Assembly (NCBI GenBank): GCA_024291935.2
Contig: CM044306.1
Location: 21,089,001 to 21,153,000, forward strand
Length of the DNA stretch: 64,000 nt
Direction: 5' to 3'
Origin: Okapia johnstoni
Lineage: Eukaryota > Chordata > Mammalia > Artiodactyla > Giraffidae
Of the stretch, positions 57,901 to 64,000 are shown piece after piece. Position numbers and translations under genes: made by a program. The notes under the pieces are model-generated. The model saw nothing but the letters and a program-made list of their open reading frames with translations, did not search any database and was not told the origin of the DNA. The first letter of the stretch is position 1; the number at the start of each line of letters is the position of its first letter.

Positions 57901-60605
57901 ATAAGCAAGAAAGATTATGAACAGTACTGAGGTTTCCCGGGTGGCTCAGCAGGTAAAGAATCTGCCTGCAAAGGAGGAGATGCAGGAGACTTGAGTTTGA
58001 TCTCTGGGTCGGGAAGATCCCTTGGAGAAGGAAATGGCAACCCACTCCAGTATGCTTGCCTGGAGAATCCCATGGACAGAGGAGCCTGGCAGGCTACGGT
58101 CCATAGATAGGATCGCAAAGAGTCAGACATGACTGAAGCAACTTAACACGCACACATGAACAATACTGGGTAAAGAAAGTCAAAAGAGCCAGCAAATATG
58201 AAAAGGAAAAAAAAACCCTTCAACTATAATAATAAAAAAAATATAGTGTAAAACAGTATTATTGTCTACCTATGATACTGGTTAAGTTTAAAATTACAAA
58301 AAGAGTTTGTTAGCTTTGTGAAGGCACTGCCTGTATAGTGCCTGGCACACTGAAGATGTTCAAAAAAATGTACAGAACAAAAATCTGCCCTATGGTGGTC
58401 ACAAGATTCAGGAAAACAGGTACTCTTTTCTACTACACGTGGTTAGATAAATTGGTATGATTTTTCTAGAAAGTAATTTATGTATTAAAACACCTTTTAA
58501 AGTCTAGCACAGGACTTCCCTGGTGGTCCACTGGTTAAGACTCTGTGCTTCCACTTCATGGGGCACAGGTCTGATCCCTGGTCGTGGAACTAAGATCCTG
58601 CATGCCATGTGTGCATGCGTGTGTGCTCAGTCGCTTCAGTCATGTCCAACTCTTTGTGACCCCATGGACTGTAGCCCTCCAGGCTTCTCTGTTGATGGGG
58701 TTTTCCCGGCCAGAGCACGGGAGTGGGTTGCCACACCCTCCTCCAGGGGATCTTCCCGACCCAGGGATCAAACCTCCTGCGTCCCCTGCACGGCAGGTGG
58801 ATTCTTTACCCACTGAGCCACCTAGGAAGCCCACATGCCATGAGGCGCAGCCAAAAAATAAAAGCCTAGCACAGGGTTCTACTTCCAGAAATTAACTTGA
58901 AGAAAATAACTGGAGCAGTGCACAAAGATAATAACAGGAAAACACAGTTCATAACAGCGTCAAGCTGAAAGTCATCTAAAAGTTCAACAGAAAAGAACAA
59001 CGAGGAGGATGCCAGTTAAGCAACTGCAAGTGCCCACCTTCCCCACTCTTCTGGCTAAACTCGACTCATCTTTCAAGATTCAGCTCAGTAACATCTCCCC
59101 CCAGGAGCTTCTCTTACGGCAGCCTCGTCTCCCTCAACCACTGGTGAGGTGCTCTTCTTATGGCCCCATTTATCTCTGCATAGCATGAATTTTGTCTGTT
59201 GACTTGGCTGTCTTACTCATTATACTGGGGGCCCTTAAAAGCAGAAACTGTTTCTTTTCTGGTTGACAGGATCACAGATGATTTTTATCTGCTTCTTTTC
59301 GCTTATCTGCATATTTCCCCTTTTAATTTTTAAATAAATTCGTGTGGAGAGTCAAGCAATATATAAGTTCTTATATGGGAATTCCCTGGCAGCCCCATGG
59401 TTAGGACTCTTGCACTTTCACTGTTGAGGGCAGGTTCAATTCCTGGGCAAGGAACTAAGATCCCATAAGTCGAGTGGTGTAACCAAAAACAATAAAAAAT
59501 GTTTTTAAAAAATGAAAACTAAAAAGTATAGAGAAAATTAAAGTATAGAGTAAAATTATGTGGCTTTTCTAAACTGTAGTCAGCCAGGTCTCTGACACAT
59601 AGTAAGCCCCCAATGAAAAGGCTATGAGGGAATGAGTAAGACAGAACAATGCAGGGCAGTAATCTAAAGGCTACAGGGACCCAAGGATAACTATGGATCT
59701 TTGAACTCTACTATATCAAGAGCAGTTCTGCTTTTACCTACTTTACTTATTGGTCTTTCACATAAAATTTCATCTGAAAAGGGGAACCAGGGCTTCCCTG
59801 GTGGCTCAGTAGTAAAGAATCCACCTGACAAGGCAGGAGACATGGGTTCAATCCCTGATCCACGAAGATCCCACATGCCTCTAAGCAATGAAGCCCGTGC
59901 GCCATAACTATCGTGCCAGTGCTCTAGAGCCCAAGAATCACAACCACTGAGCTCACATGCCACAACTACTGAGCCCTCACGCCTAGAGCCCATGCTCCAC
60001 AAGAGAAGCCACCTCAATGAGAAGCCTGAGCACCGCAACTAGAGAGGAGACCCTGCTCACCACAACTAGAGAAAAGCCTACGAGGCAATGAAGAGCCAGC
60101 ACAGCCAAAAATAAATTAGGTTTTAAAAGGGGATTCATACATATTCTCAAACAAAATGTCTAAAACCCAAAAATTACAAGGAAAAAAACCGGGAGTTGGC
60201 AGGCCTGAGTTCGTCCTAGTACTGAAACAAACTAGCTAGGTAAGTCACTTTTCTTCTTTTGGGGCACAGATAAAGGACACACTGACCTTTATATCACAAA
60301 TAGTTTAATAGGGAAGAAACACTGATGCCACCTGCTCAAATCTCCACTTAGACTGAACCAGGATAGGAAATCCAAGACAAGCCATTATGGTCCTAAAAGG
60401 ACTTCTCAGGAATCAGAACTAATTGAGGAAGACAGACTTTACTTATTCAGTCTCCATCTTCCCACACCACATTATGTCTTACACCAGGAAGCCCTACGTA
60501 TGCATTCAGGTTTTGAGACAGCCGAGTGGAAGGACACCTACCTGATGAAAAGTGGGAGGTGGAGGAGGACCGGGGGGGGGGTGGTGGAGGAGGAGGAATC
60601 GGCAT
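45884..60605 (-). CDS. WIPF2: WIPF2, WAS/WASL-interacting protein family member 2 (seven coding exons, apparent +1 in the first)
   Basis: WIPF2 (WIRE/WICH) binds actin and the EVH1 domain of WASP/N-WASP and promotes filopodia and actin-rich structures in the cytoplasm. Coding exons in sense order: 60542-60605, 56748-56880, 55939-56055, 54936-55592, 47725-47931, 46160-46261, 45884-45924. They total 1321 bases, one more than a multiple of three. Without the extra base the protein would have 439 residues (human 440). Domains: poly-proline start MPIPPPP; WH2 actin-binding motif with ALLQDI and LKKV (about 36-53); glycine-rich part (about 67-90); a long proline-rich centre with profilin/SH3-type PPPPP runs; and a C-terminal WASP-binding segment DFESKYSFHP to IYPSKTNR (394-426), ending ILR. 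The extra base is in a C10 tract in the start exon and shifts the frame after residue 11. An assembly homopolymer error is the likeliest cause. Confidence 0.95.
45925..46159 (-). other. WIPF2 intron before the last exon
   Basis: 235-base GT-AG intron. Confidence 0.95.
46160..46261 (-). CDS. WIPF2: WIPF2 coding exon 6 (WASP-binding segment)
   Basis: Completes D393, then DFESKYSFHPVEDFPAPEEY to PSKTNR. Aromatic/acidic residues (F, Y, FHP, DFP, YKHFQ) are the N-WASP EVH1-contacting signature of the WIP family. The acceptor is CTTTTGCAG and the donor CGAG|GTAAGA. Confidence 0.97.
47016..47088 (-). mobile_element. Truncated Bov-A element with 9-bp TSD
   Basis: 'tgttcagtcgcccagtcatg' and 'gcgaccccatggactgcagc'; flanks CCTCAACAG at 47007-47015 and 47089-47097. 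Confidence 0.9.
47230..47330 (-). repeat. MIR SINE remnant (antisense)
   Basis: 'cagataagggaagagaggtc' and 'aacagagctagtcagtggc' fit reverse MIR. Confidence 0.65.
47725..47931 (-). CDS. WIPF2: WIPF2 coding exon 5 (proline-rich)
   Basis: Completes A324, then PPPPPPMIRNGARDAPPPPP to TTVRSFL. Several profilin/SH3-type proline runs. The acceptor is AATTGCAG and the donor TTGG|GTGAGT. Confidence 0.97.
48107..48254 (-). mobile_element. Ruminant tRNA-derived SINE (antisense) with TSD
   Basis: 'tttggctgcgctgtgcagta' and 'ccctgaccaagggttgaacc'; flanks CCTGTTTCTTT at 48096-48106 and 48255-48265. Confidence 0.92.
49404..49545 (+). mobile_element. Ruminant tRNA-derived SINE
   Basis: 'ggacttccctggtggtccag', 'ggttcgatccctggtccagg' and a degraded tail. 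Confidence 0.9.
50607..50812 (+). mobile_element. Bov-tA SINE
   Basis: 'ggcttccctggtggctcaga' to 'agttggacaggactgagcac'. Confidence 0.94.
51183..51310 (-). repeat. MIR SINE (antisense)
   Basis: 'tataaagcacttctatgcat' and 'ttacagatcaggaaacaaac' fit reverse MIR. Confidence 0.65.
51983..52196 (-). mobile_element. Bov-tA SINE (antisense), left arm of an inverted pair
   Basis: 'gtccctcggtcgtgtctgac' to 'cactgaaccaccagagg'. Only about 35 bases separate it from a + strand Bov-tA. Confidence 0.93.
52232..52436 (+). mobile_element. Bov-tA SINE, right arm of an inverted pair
   Basis: 'ggcttccctggtggttcagc' to 'gttggacacgactgagcaac'. Head-to-head with the copy at 51.98-52.20 kb. Confidence 0.94.
52500..54840 (+). 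repeat. CT-rich ancient LINE-derived block (L2-like), interrupted by a SINE
   Basis: A long pyrimidine-rich stretch with 'cctcctccagcaaccattcc', 'agtggctccccatctcacat' and 'gtaaggccttccctgaccct' resembles the coding/3' part of an old LINE of L2 type. It ends in 'ggcactcaataaacctgtcg'. A SINE splits it at about 53.91-54.08 kb. The family assignment is tentative. Confidence 0.55.
53909..54085 (+). mobile_element. Ruminant tRNA-derived SINE nested in the LINE-like block
   Basis: 'ggacttccctggtggttcag' through 'gaataaatcaatatttaaaa'. Confidence 0.9.
54936..55592 (-). CDS. WIPF2: WIPF2 coding exon 4 (central proline-rich region)
   Basis: 218 codons plus split codons at both ends, from NLAGKPALQVPSSRAAAPRP to RDPPSRGA. 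Proline-rich with APPPPPP, KPLPPTP and PPPPPYRQPP runs that fit profilin and SH3 ligands. The acceptor is TATTTGTAG and the donor GCAG|GTAAGT. It matches the human exon closely across its full length. Confidence 0.97.
55593..55938 (-). other. WIPF2 intron 3-4
   Basis: 346-base GT-AG intron, no repeat. Confidence 0.95.
55939..56055 (-). CDS. WIPF2: WIPF2 coding exon 3 (glycine-rich)
   Basis: Completes K66, then PKGSSGGYGSGAAALQAKGG to GAKDSS. The acceptor is GCTTTCCAG and the donor TTCAG|GTATGT. Confidence 0.97.
56056..56747 (-). other. WIPF2 intron 2-3
   Basis: 692-base intron; no repeat or extra exon recognised. Confidence 0.95.
56748..56880 (-). CDS. WIPF2: WIPF2 coding exon 2 (WH2 domain)
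   Basis: 44 codons plus one base: ANTELPKLSRDEQRGRGALL to APILE. The WH2 actin-binding helix (ALLQDICKG) and its LKKV motif are intact. The acceptor is TTCCTTCAG and the donor GAGA|GTGAGT. Confidence 0.98.
57443..57555 (-). mobile_element. Ruminant SINE (antisense) with 18-bp perfect TSD
   Basis: 'gatcttagttccctggctag' to 'gccagggaagtcc'; flanks AACAAGTGGTTAATTTTC at 57425-57442 and 57556-57573. Confidence 0.94.
57929..58150 (+). mobile_element. Bov-tA SINE
   Basis: 'ggtttcccgggtggctcagc' to 'gagtcagacatgactgaagc'; flanks GAACAGTACTG / GAACAATACTG. Confidence 0.93.
58511..58860 (+). mobile_element. Ruminant tRNA-derived SINE split by a Bov-tA
   Basis: The left half starts 'ggacttccctggtggtccac' and the right half is the short tail after 58,842. 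The outer flanks CTAGCACAGG occur on both sides. The split is caused by the element at 58,610-58,833. Confidence 0.92.
58610..58833 (-). mobile_element. Bov-tA SINE (antisense) nested in a SINE
   Basis: 'cgcttcagtcatgtccaact' to 'gagccacctaggaagcc'; TSD CATGCCATG at 58601-58609 and 58834-58842. Confidence 0.94.
59378..59510 (+). mobile_element. Ruminant tRNA-derived SINE
   Basis: 'gaattccctggcagccccat' to 'acaataaaaaatgttttt'. Confidence 0.9.
59788..60130 (+). mobile_element. Full-length ART2A/CHR-like ruminant SINE
   Basis: 'ggcttccctggtggctcagt', then 'cacatgccacaactactgag', 'gcaccgcaactagagaggag' and a tail 'aaaaataaattaggttttaa'. This is the longest SINE in the window. Confidence 0.92.
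60542..60605 (-). CDS. WIPF2: WIPF2 first coding exon (poly-proline start; apparent frameshift)
   Basis: The ATG is at 60605-60603 (AGGATGCCG). The frame reads MPIPPPPPPPP, then shifts at a run of 10 C (complement of the G10 at 60572-60581), giving RSSSTSHFSS instead of the family's GPPPPPTFHQ. The exon has 64 bases where 63 (21 codons) are expected. The donor CATCAG|GTAGGT is intact. Confidence 0.93.
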
Positions 60606-60674
60606 CCTTGCCCTGCTTGCAGTTGGCACTGCTCTCTCTCCGTTTTAATCTGCAGCTTTAGGTCACTCATATAC
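60606..60674 (-). other. WIPF2: WIPF2 5'UTR part of the first coding exon
   Basis: The acceptor is TTCACTTGCAG. The leader has an upstream ATG (GTATATGAGTGAC, at about 60,670) that stays open past the WIPF2 start in a different frame. It also holds the end of a short upstream ORF that began in the previous exon. Confidence 0.8.
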
Positions 60675-61132
60675 CTGCAAGTGAAGGAGAAATAAATTCA
60701 AGAGAACAACTTTGCTGAGAGACACTGAGTACCAGAAGAACCAGAGGACCAGGCATGACACCAGAGAAACTAGGCACTCATCTCCTAGACGCACTGCGAT
60801 ACAGTCCTGGGCTCGGTAAATCTTTTCCGTAAAAGGCCAGATAAAAACAGTACTTTAAAGCTCTGTAAACTGTGTATGGTCTCTGTCGCACATTATTCTT
60901 TTGTTTTGCTTTGACAGCCTTTTACATTACCAAGTTTCATTTTTAACAGCTATTTTAGGTTCACAGCAAAACTGAGCAGAAAGTACTGAGTTCCCCTAAA
61001 ACCCCTGTCCCCCCAGCCACATATACAGTACCCCACTGTCTACATCCTGCTGTGGTACATTTGTTTTAACTGATGAACCTACACTGACACCTCATAATTG
61101 CCCAAAGTCCATAGTTTACATTAGGGTTCACT

Positions 61133-61442
61133 CTCTTTAATTTAATTAATTTATTTAGTTGTTTTTGGCTTTGCTCTGGGTCTTCGTTGTTTCTGGTGGG
61201 CTTTCTCTAGTTCCAGTGCTCAGGCTTCTCACAGACGTGGTTTCTCTTATTGCCAAGCACAGGTTCTAGGACACGCAGGCTTCAGTAGTTGTGGCTTGTG
61301 GCTCTAGAGCACAGGCTCAGTAGTTGTGGTGCATGGGCTGAGTTGCTCCAAAGGCATGTGGGATCTTCCTGGACCAGGGAGTGAACCCGTGTCTCCTGCA
61401 TTACAAGGTGAACTCTTAACCACTGGACTACCAGGGAAGCCC
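61133..61442 (-). mobile_element. Ruminant SINE (antisense) nested in the L1
   Basis: 'ggctttgctctgggtcttcg' to 'accagggaagccc'; TSD TAGGGTTCACT at 61122-61132 and 61443-61453. Confidence 0.93.
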
Positions 61443-61491
61443 TAGGGTTCACTTGTGCAGTTGTACATTTCATGGGTTTGGACAAATATAT

Positions 61492-61690
61492 AATGGAAAA
61501 GACCCTGATGCTGGGAAAGACTGGGGGCAGGAGGAGATGGGGGTGACAGAGGATGAGATGGTTGGATGGCATCACTGATTCAATGGACATGAGTTTGAGC
61601 AAGCTCCAGGATATAGTGAAGGACAGGGAAGCCTGGCACTCTGGAGCTCATGGGGTCGCTCAGTTGAACACAGCTTAGTGACTGAACAAC
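61492..61690 (+). mobile_element. BovB LINE 3' end fragment nested in the L1
   Basis: 'ggaaaagaccctgatgctgg', 'gatgagatggttggatggca' and 'caatggacatgagtttgagc' are the BovB 3' end. Confidence 0.85.
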
Positions 61691-61717
61691 AAATAATGAC
61701 AACTGTCCACCAATGTA

Positions 61718-61943
61718 GTGGGGTCTCCAGGTGGTGCTAGTGGTAAAGAACCCACTGCCAATACAGGAAACGTAAGAGACACAGGTTCGATCCCTGAGTC
61801 GGGATGATCCTCTGGAGGAGGGCATGGCAACCCACTCCAGGATTCTTGCCTAGGGAATTCCATGGACAGGGGAGCCTAGCAGGCTACAGTCCATGGGGTT
61901 GCAAAGAGTTGGACACGACTGAGTGACACAGCACGCATGTATG
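61718..61943 (+). mobile_element. Bov-tA SINE nested in the L1
   Basis: 'ggtctccaggtggtgctagt' to 'agttggacacgactgagtga'; TSD CACCAATGTA at 61708-61717 and 61944-61953. Confidence 0.94.
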
Positions 61944-63876
61944 CACCAATGTAATACTGTGCAGAATCATCTCACTTTGCTAAAAATTCTTTTATGCTCT
62001 GCCTATTCATCCTGCCCCCATCCTTTAACCCCTGGCAATCACTGAACTTTTTAATGTCTCCTTAGTTTTGCCTTTTCCAGAAATGTCACATTGTTGGAAT
62101 CATACAGCATGTTCCTTTCTCAGATTGGCTTCTTTCACTTGATAATATGCATTTCAGTTTCCTCCATGTCTTTTCACAGCTTAATAACTCATTTCTTTTT
62201 AGCTCTGGATAACATTCCACTATCCGGATGTACCACAGTTTGTTTTATCCATTCACCTCCTAAAGGACATCTGGGTTGCTTCCAAGTCTTAGCAATTATG
62301 AATAATGCTGATATAAACATCCTTGTGCAGGCTTTTGTGAGGACATAAGTTTTTGACTCATTTGGGTAAATATCAAGGAGTATGACTGATGGATCATATG
62401 GTAAGAGTATGTTTTGTAATAAACTGCCAAAATATCTTCCACAGTGGCTGTATCAATTTGCAATTCTCACAAGCAACGGGTAATAGTTCCTATTGTTCCA
62501 TATCTTTGCGAGAATTTTGAATTTTGGTCATTCTAATAGGTGTGTAGTCCTGTTGATTTAATTTGCAATCCCAAAATGACATGTGATGTTGGAATCTTTT
62601 CAAATGCTGACTTGCCATCTATATATCTTCTTTGGTAAAGTGCCTGTTCAGGTCTTTTGCCCACTTTTTAATTGGGTTGTTTTCTTATTGTTGAGTTTTA
62701 AGAGTTCTTTATATATTTTAGCCAATGGTCTTTTATCAGATGTACCTTTTGCAAATATTTTCTCTTATTTTGTGGCTTGACTTCTCATTCTCTTGATCTT
62801 TACATTTTGAAAATGTAAAAAAATGTTCTTAGTCACTGTGTCATACAAAACAGATCATGGACCAGATCTGACTCATGGGCCAAAGTTTACTGACCCCTGA
62901 TATAGTCAGATCACTGAAACCTGATAAGAGCATAAATACTATGTGCAAATTTAACCCATTATCAGTAGCTAAACACTTAAAACTCAGAAAGTATATGGCT
63001 GTCTCCCTGTTAGAGTTTGTAAGTGTTCCTCATTTCACAAATGAGACTAAAGCCAGGGAACTCTTACCCTAAGACACTGAAGTAAGGGGCAAAGATAAAA
63101 ACAAAACTCAAGAACAATACCTCCAAAAAGTCACCCCAAGGAAATCCCACTTCTTGAACCCCTAAAAGTCAAAGCCAAATAATTGCAGAGGTTTCGTTCT
63201 ACACTCTTTACAGGAGTGAACAAAATCTTTCTGTGAATAAAGAACACTTAAACACTTTTCTCAATGCCCTGAGAATGATAAAAAGGCAAATATTCCAGAG
63301 GTTCTATAAAACCAAGAACCTTTGTAGGTAAGTAAAATTTGATTAAAAACATTACTGTGAATGTCTTCAAGATCCCAACTCCTCCCAGTGTAATGCCACT
63401 AAAGGTTGTCTGCCCAACAGAACTTTTCGCTCCAACCACAAAAACCTGGACAGTACTCTGGCTGGGTGGCTCCCACGGGGAGTAGTGTCTGAATTCACTT
63501 CAAAGAACAAGCAGCTGACTCTCCTCTAAGGGAACTACCTTCTTGTTTCTGGTTTCAAAACTAAGTCTAGTTTTCCTTTCCCAGGAATCTAACATACTAG
63601 GCTTGAAAAACTGGTCAAAATAGTAAATGCTCATAAGCAGAACATCTATCACAGAGTGTGGGGGGTGTTAAAATGAAAGAAACATATGGAGAAGAAGAAA
63701 TAAACTTTCTTCTATTGAATTCTCTGGGTTCACTATGACCATTCCACTCAGGTCCCCATAGCTGGCATACAGCCAGCAGCCTAACACTAGGGAAAATTAC
63801 AGTCCATTCAGAAACAAACATTTTCAACTAATTCCAGTCACCTCAGTTTCTGCCTTTTCTGGGCTTTCCATCTTAC

Positions 63877-63920
63877 CTACTTTGGCCATTGCCACGGTTG
63901 AAACTGTCTTCTAGAATGAC
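63877..63920 (-). other. WIPF2: WIPF2 5'UTR exon (candidate)
   Basis: A 44-base segment bounded by a strong acceptor (CTCTTTTCCAG) and donor (AGTAG|GTAAGA) on the minus strand, upstream of the WIPF2 start exon. It contains an ATG at 63889 that opens a six-codon ORF (MAKVGI) ending at TGA just after the splice into 60674. The transcription start lies outside the window. Confidence 0.6.
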
Positions 63921-64000
63921 CTGGAAAAGAGGTTCAGACAAGTCATTAATTCTTCCCAGACCCACAGCTGATCCACCCTACATGCTACAAAATACGAAAT
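63921..64000 (-). other. WIPF2 upstream 5'UTR intron (partial)
   Basis: Pyrimidine-rich lead to the acceptor, then the window edge. Nothing else seen. Confidence 0.5.

Larger units (their letters stand above)
56881..60541 (-). other. WIPF2 intron 1-2
   Basis: 3.66-kb intron loaded with SINEs (57.44, 57.93, 58.51 with a nested element, 59.38 and 59.79 kb). Confidence 0.93.
60906..62840 (-). mobile_element. L1 LINE 3' part (antisense), inserted in the hAT element
   Basis: Reverse L1M-type 3' sequence: 'cccctgtccccccagccaca', 'aattcttttatgctctgcct', 'gggttgcttccaagtcttag', 'aggtcttttgcccacttttt'. Interrupted by three ruminant elements. Confidence 0.8.
60807..62899. mobile_element. hAT-type DNA transposon, split by an internal L1 insertion
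   Basis: The left end CTGGGCTCGGTAAA and right end TTTACTGACCCCTG are imperfect inverted repeats of a known mammalian non-autonomous hAT end (CAGGGGTCGGCAAAC type). Flanking 8-base sequences ATACAGTC (60799-60806) and ATATAGTC (62900-62907) match 7/8, as expected for hAT target duplication. Transposon sequence is present at about 60,807-60,905 and 62,840-62,899. The subfamily is not assigned. Confidence 0.75.
60675..63876 (-). other. WIPF2 5'UTR intron
   Basis: 3.2-kb intron largely filled by a nest: a hAT transposon split by an L1, itself split by three ruminant elements. Confidence 0.8.

Noticed and set aside
2732..60130. tRNA-like A/B box sequences at many sites
   Set aside because: They are heads of ruminant tRNA-Glu-derived SINEs with SINE bodies and A-rich tails, not functional tRNA genes.

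Overview
This window is nuclear DNA from a ruminant, most likely a bovid. It is packed with tRNA-Glu/Bov-A type SINEs (Bov-tA and relatives) and has BovB LINE fragments, both of which are characteristic of ruminants. All recognisable genes lie on the minus strand. Read right to left, the order is WIPF2 - CDC6 - RARA, the same as human 17q21 in opposite orientation (expected on BTA19 if this is cattle; the species itself cannot be fixed from the sequence).

Layout in + coordinates. (1) About 1-22 kb is the 5' part of RARA. It holds the exon encoding the RAR-alpha-1 specific N-terminus (CDS 707-884) with its leader and two short upstream ORFs. It also holds a CpG-rich candidate first exon/promoter near 13.0 kb, a second candidate upstream first exon near 21.8 kb, and very long GC-rich introns. 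The DNA-binding and ligand-binding exons lie beyond the left edge. (2) 22-26.8 kb is the RARA-CDC6 intergenic interval. (3) 26.8-38.2 kb is a complete CDC6 gene: 11 coding exons with canonical splice sites joining to a 560-codon protein, a non-coding first exon, and a promoter with three E2F-like sites and a CCAAT box. (4) 38.25-41.85 kb is intergenic. (5) 41.85-64 kb is WIPF2: about 4 kb of SINE-free 3'UTR, seven coding exons (about 439 residues), and one upstream 5'UTR exon. The transcription start lies beyond the right edge.

The genes are functionally separate. RARA encodes a retinoid-activated nuclear receptor, CDC6 the AAA+ replication-licensing ATPase, and WIPF2 a WASP-binding actin regulator. 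The most notable points are an extra C in the poly-proline start exon of WIPF2 that breaks the expected frame while placing an upstream ATG in frame; a 19-kb stretch of the RARA 5' region with no ruminant SINE; a hAT transposon with TIRs and TSD split by an L1 that is itself split by three ruminant elements; repeated SINE insertions at one target in CDC6; an inverted Bov-tA pair; and a 28-bp x 4 minisatellite in CDC6 intron 1. I found no previously undescribed gene system. The large open frames outside the three genes look like by-products of GC-rich or repeat DNA.
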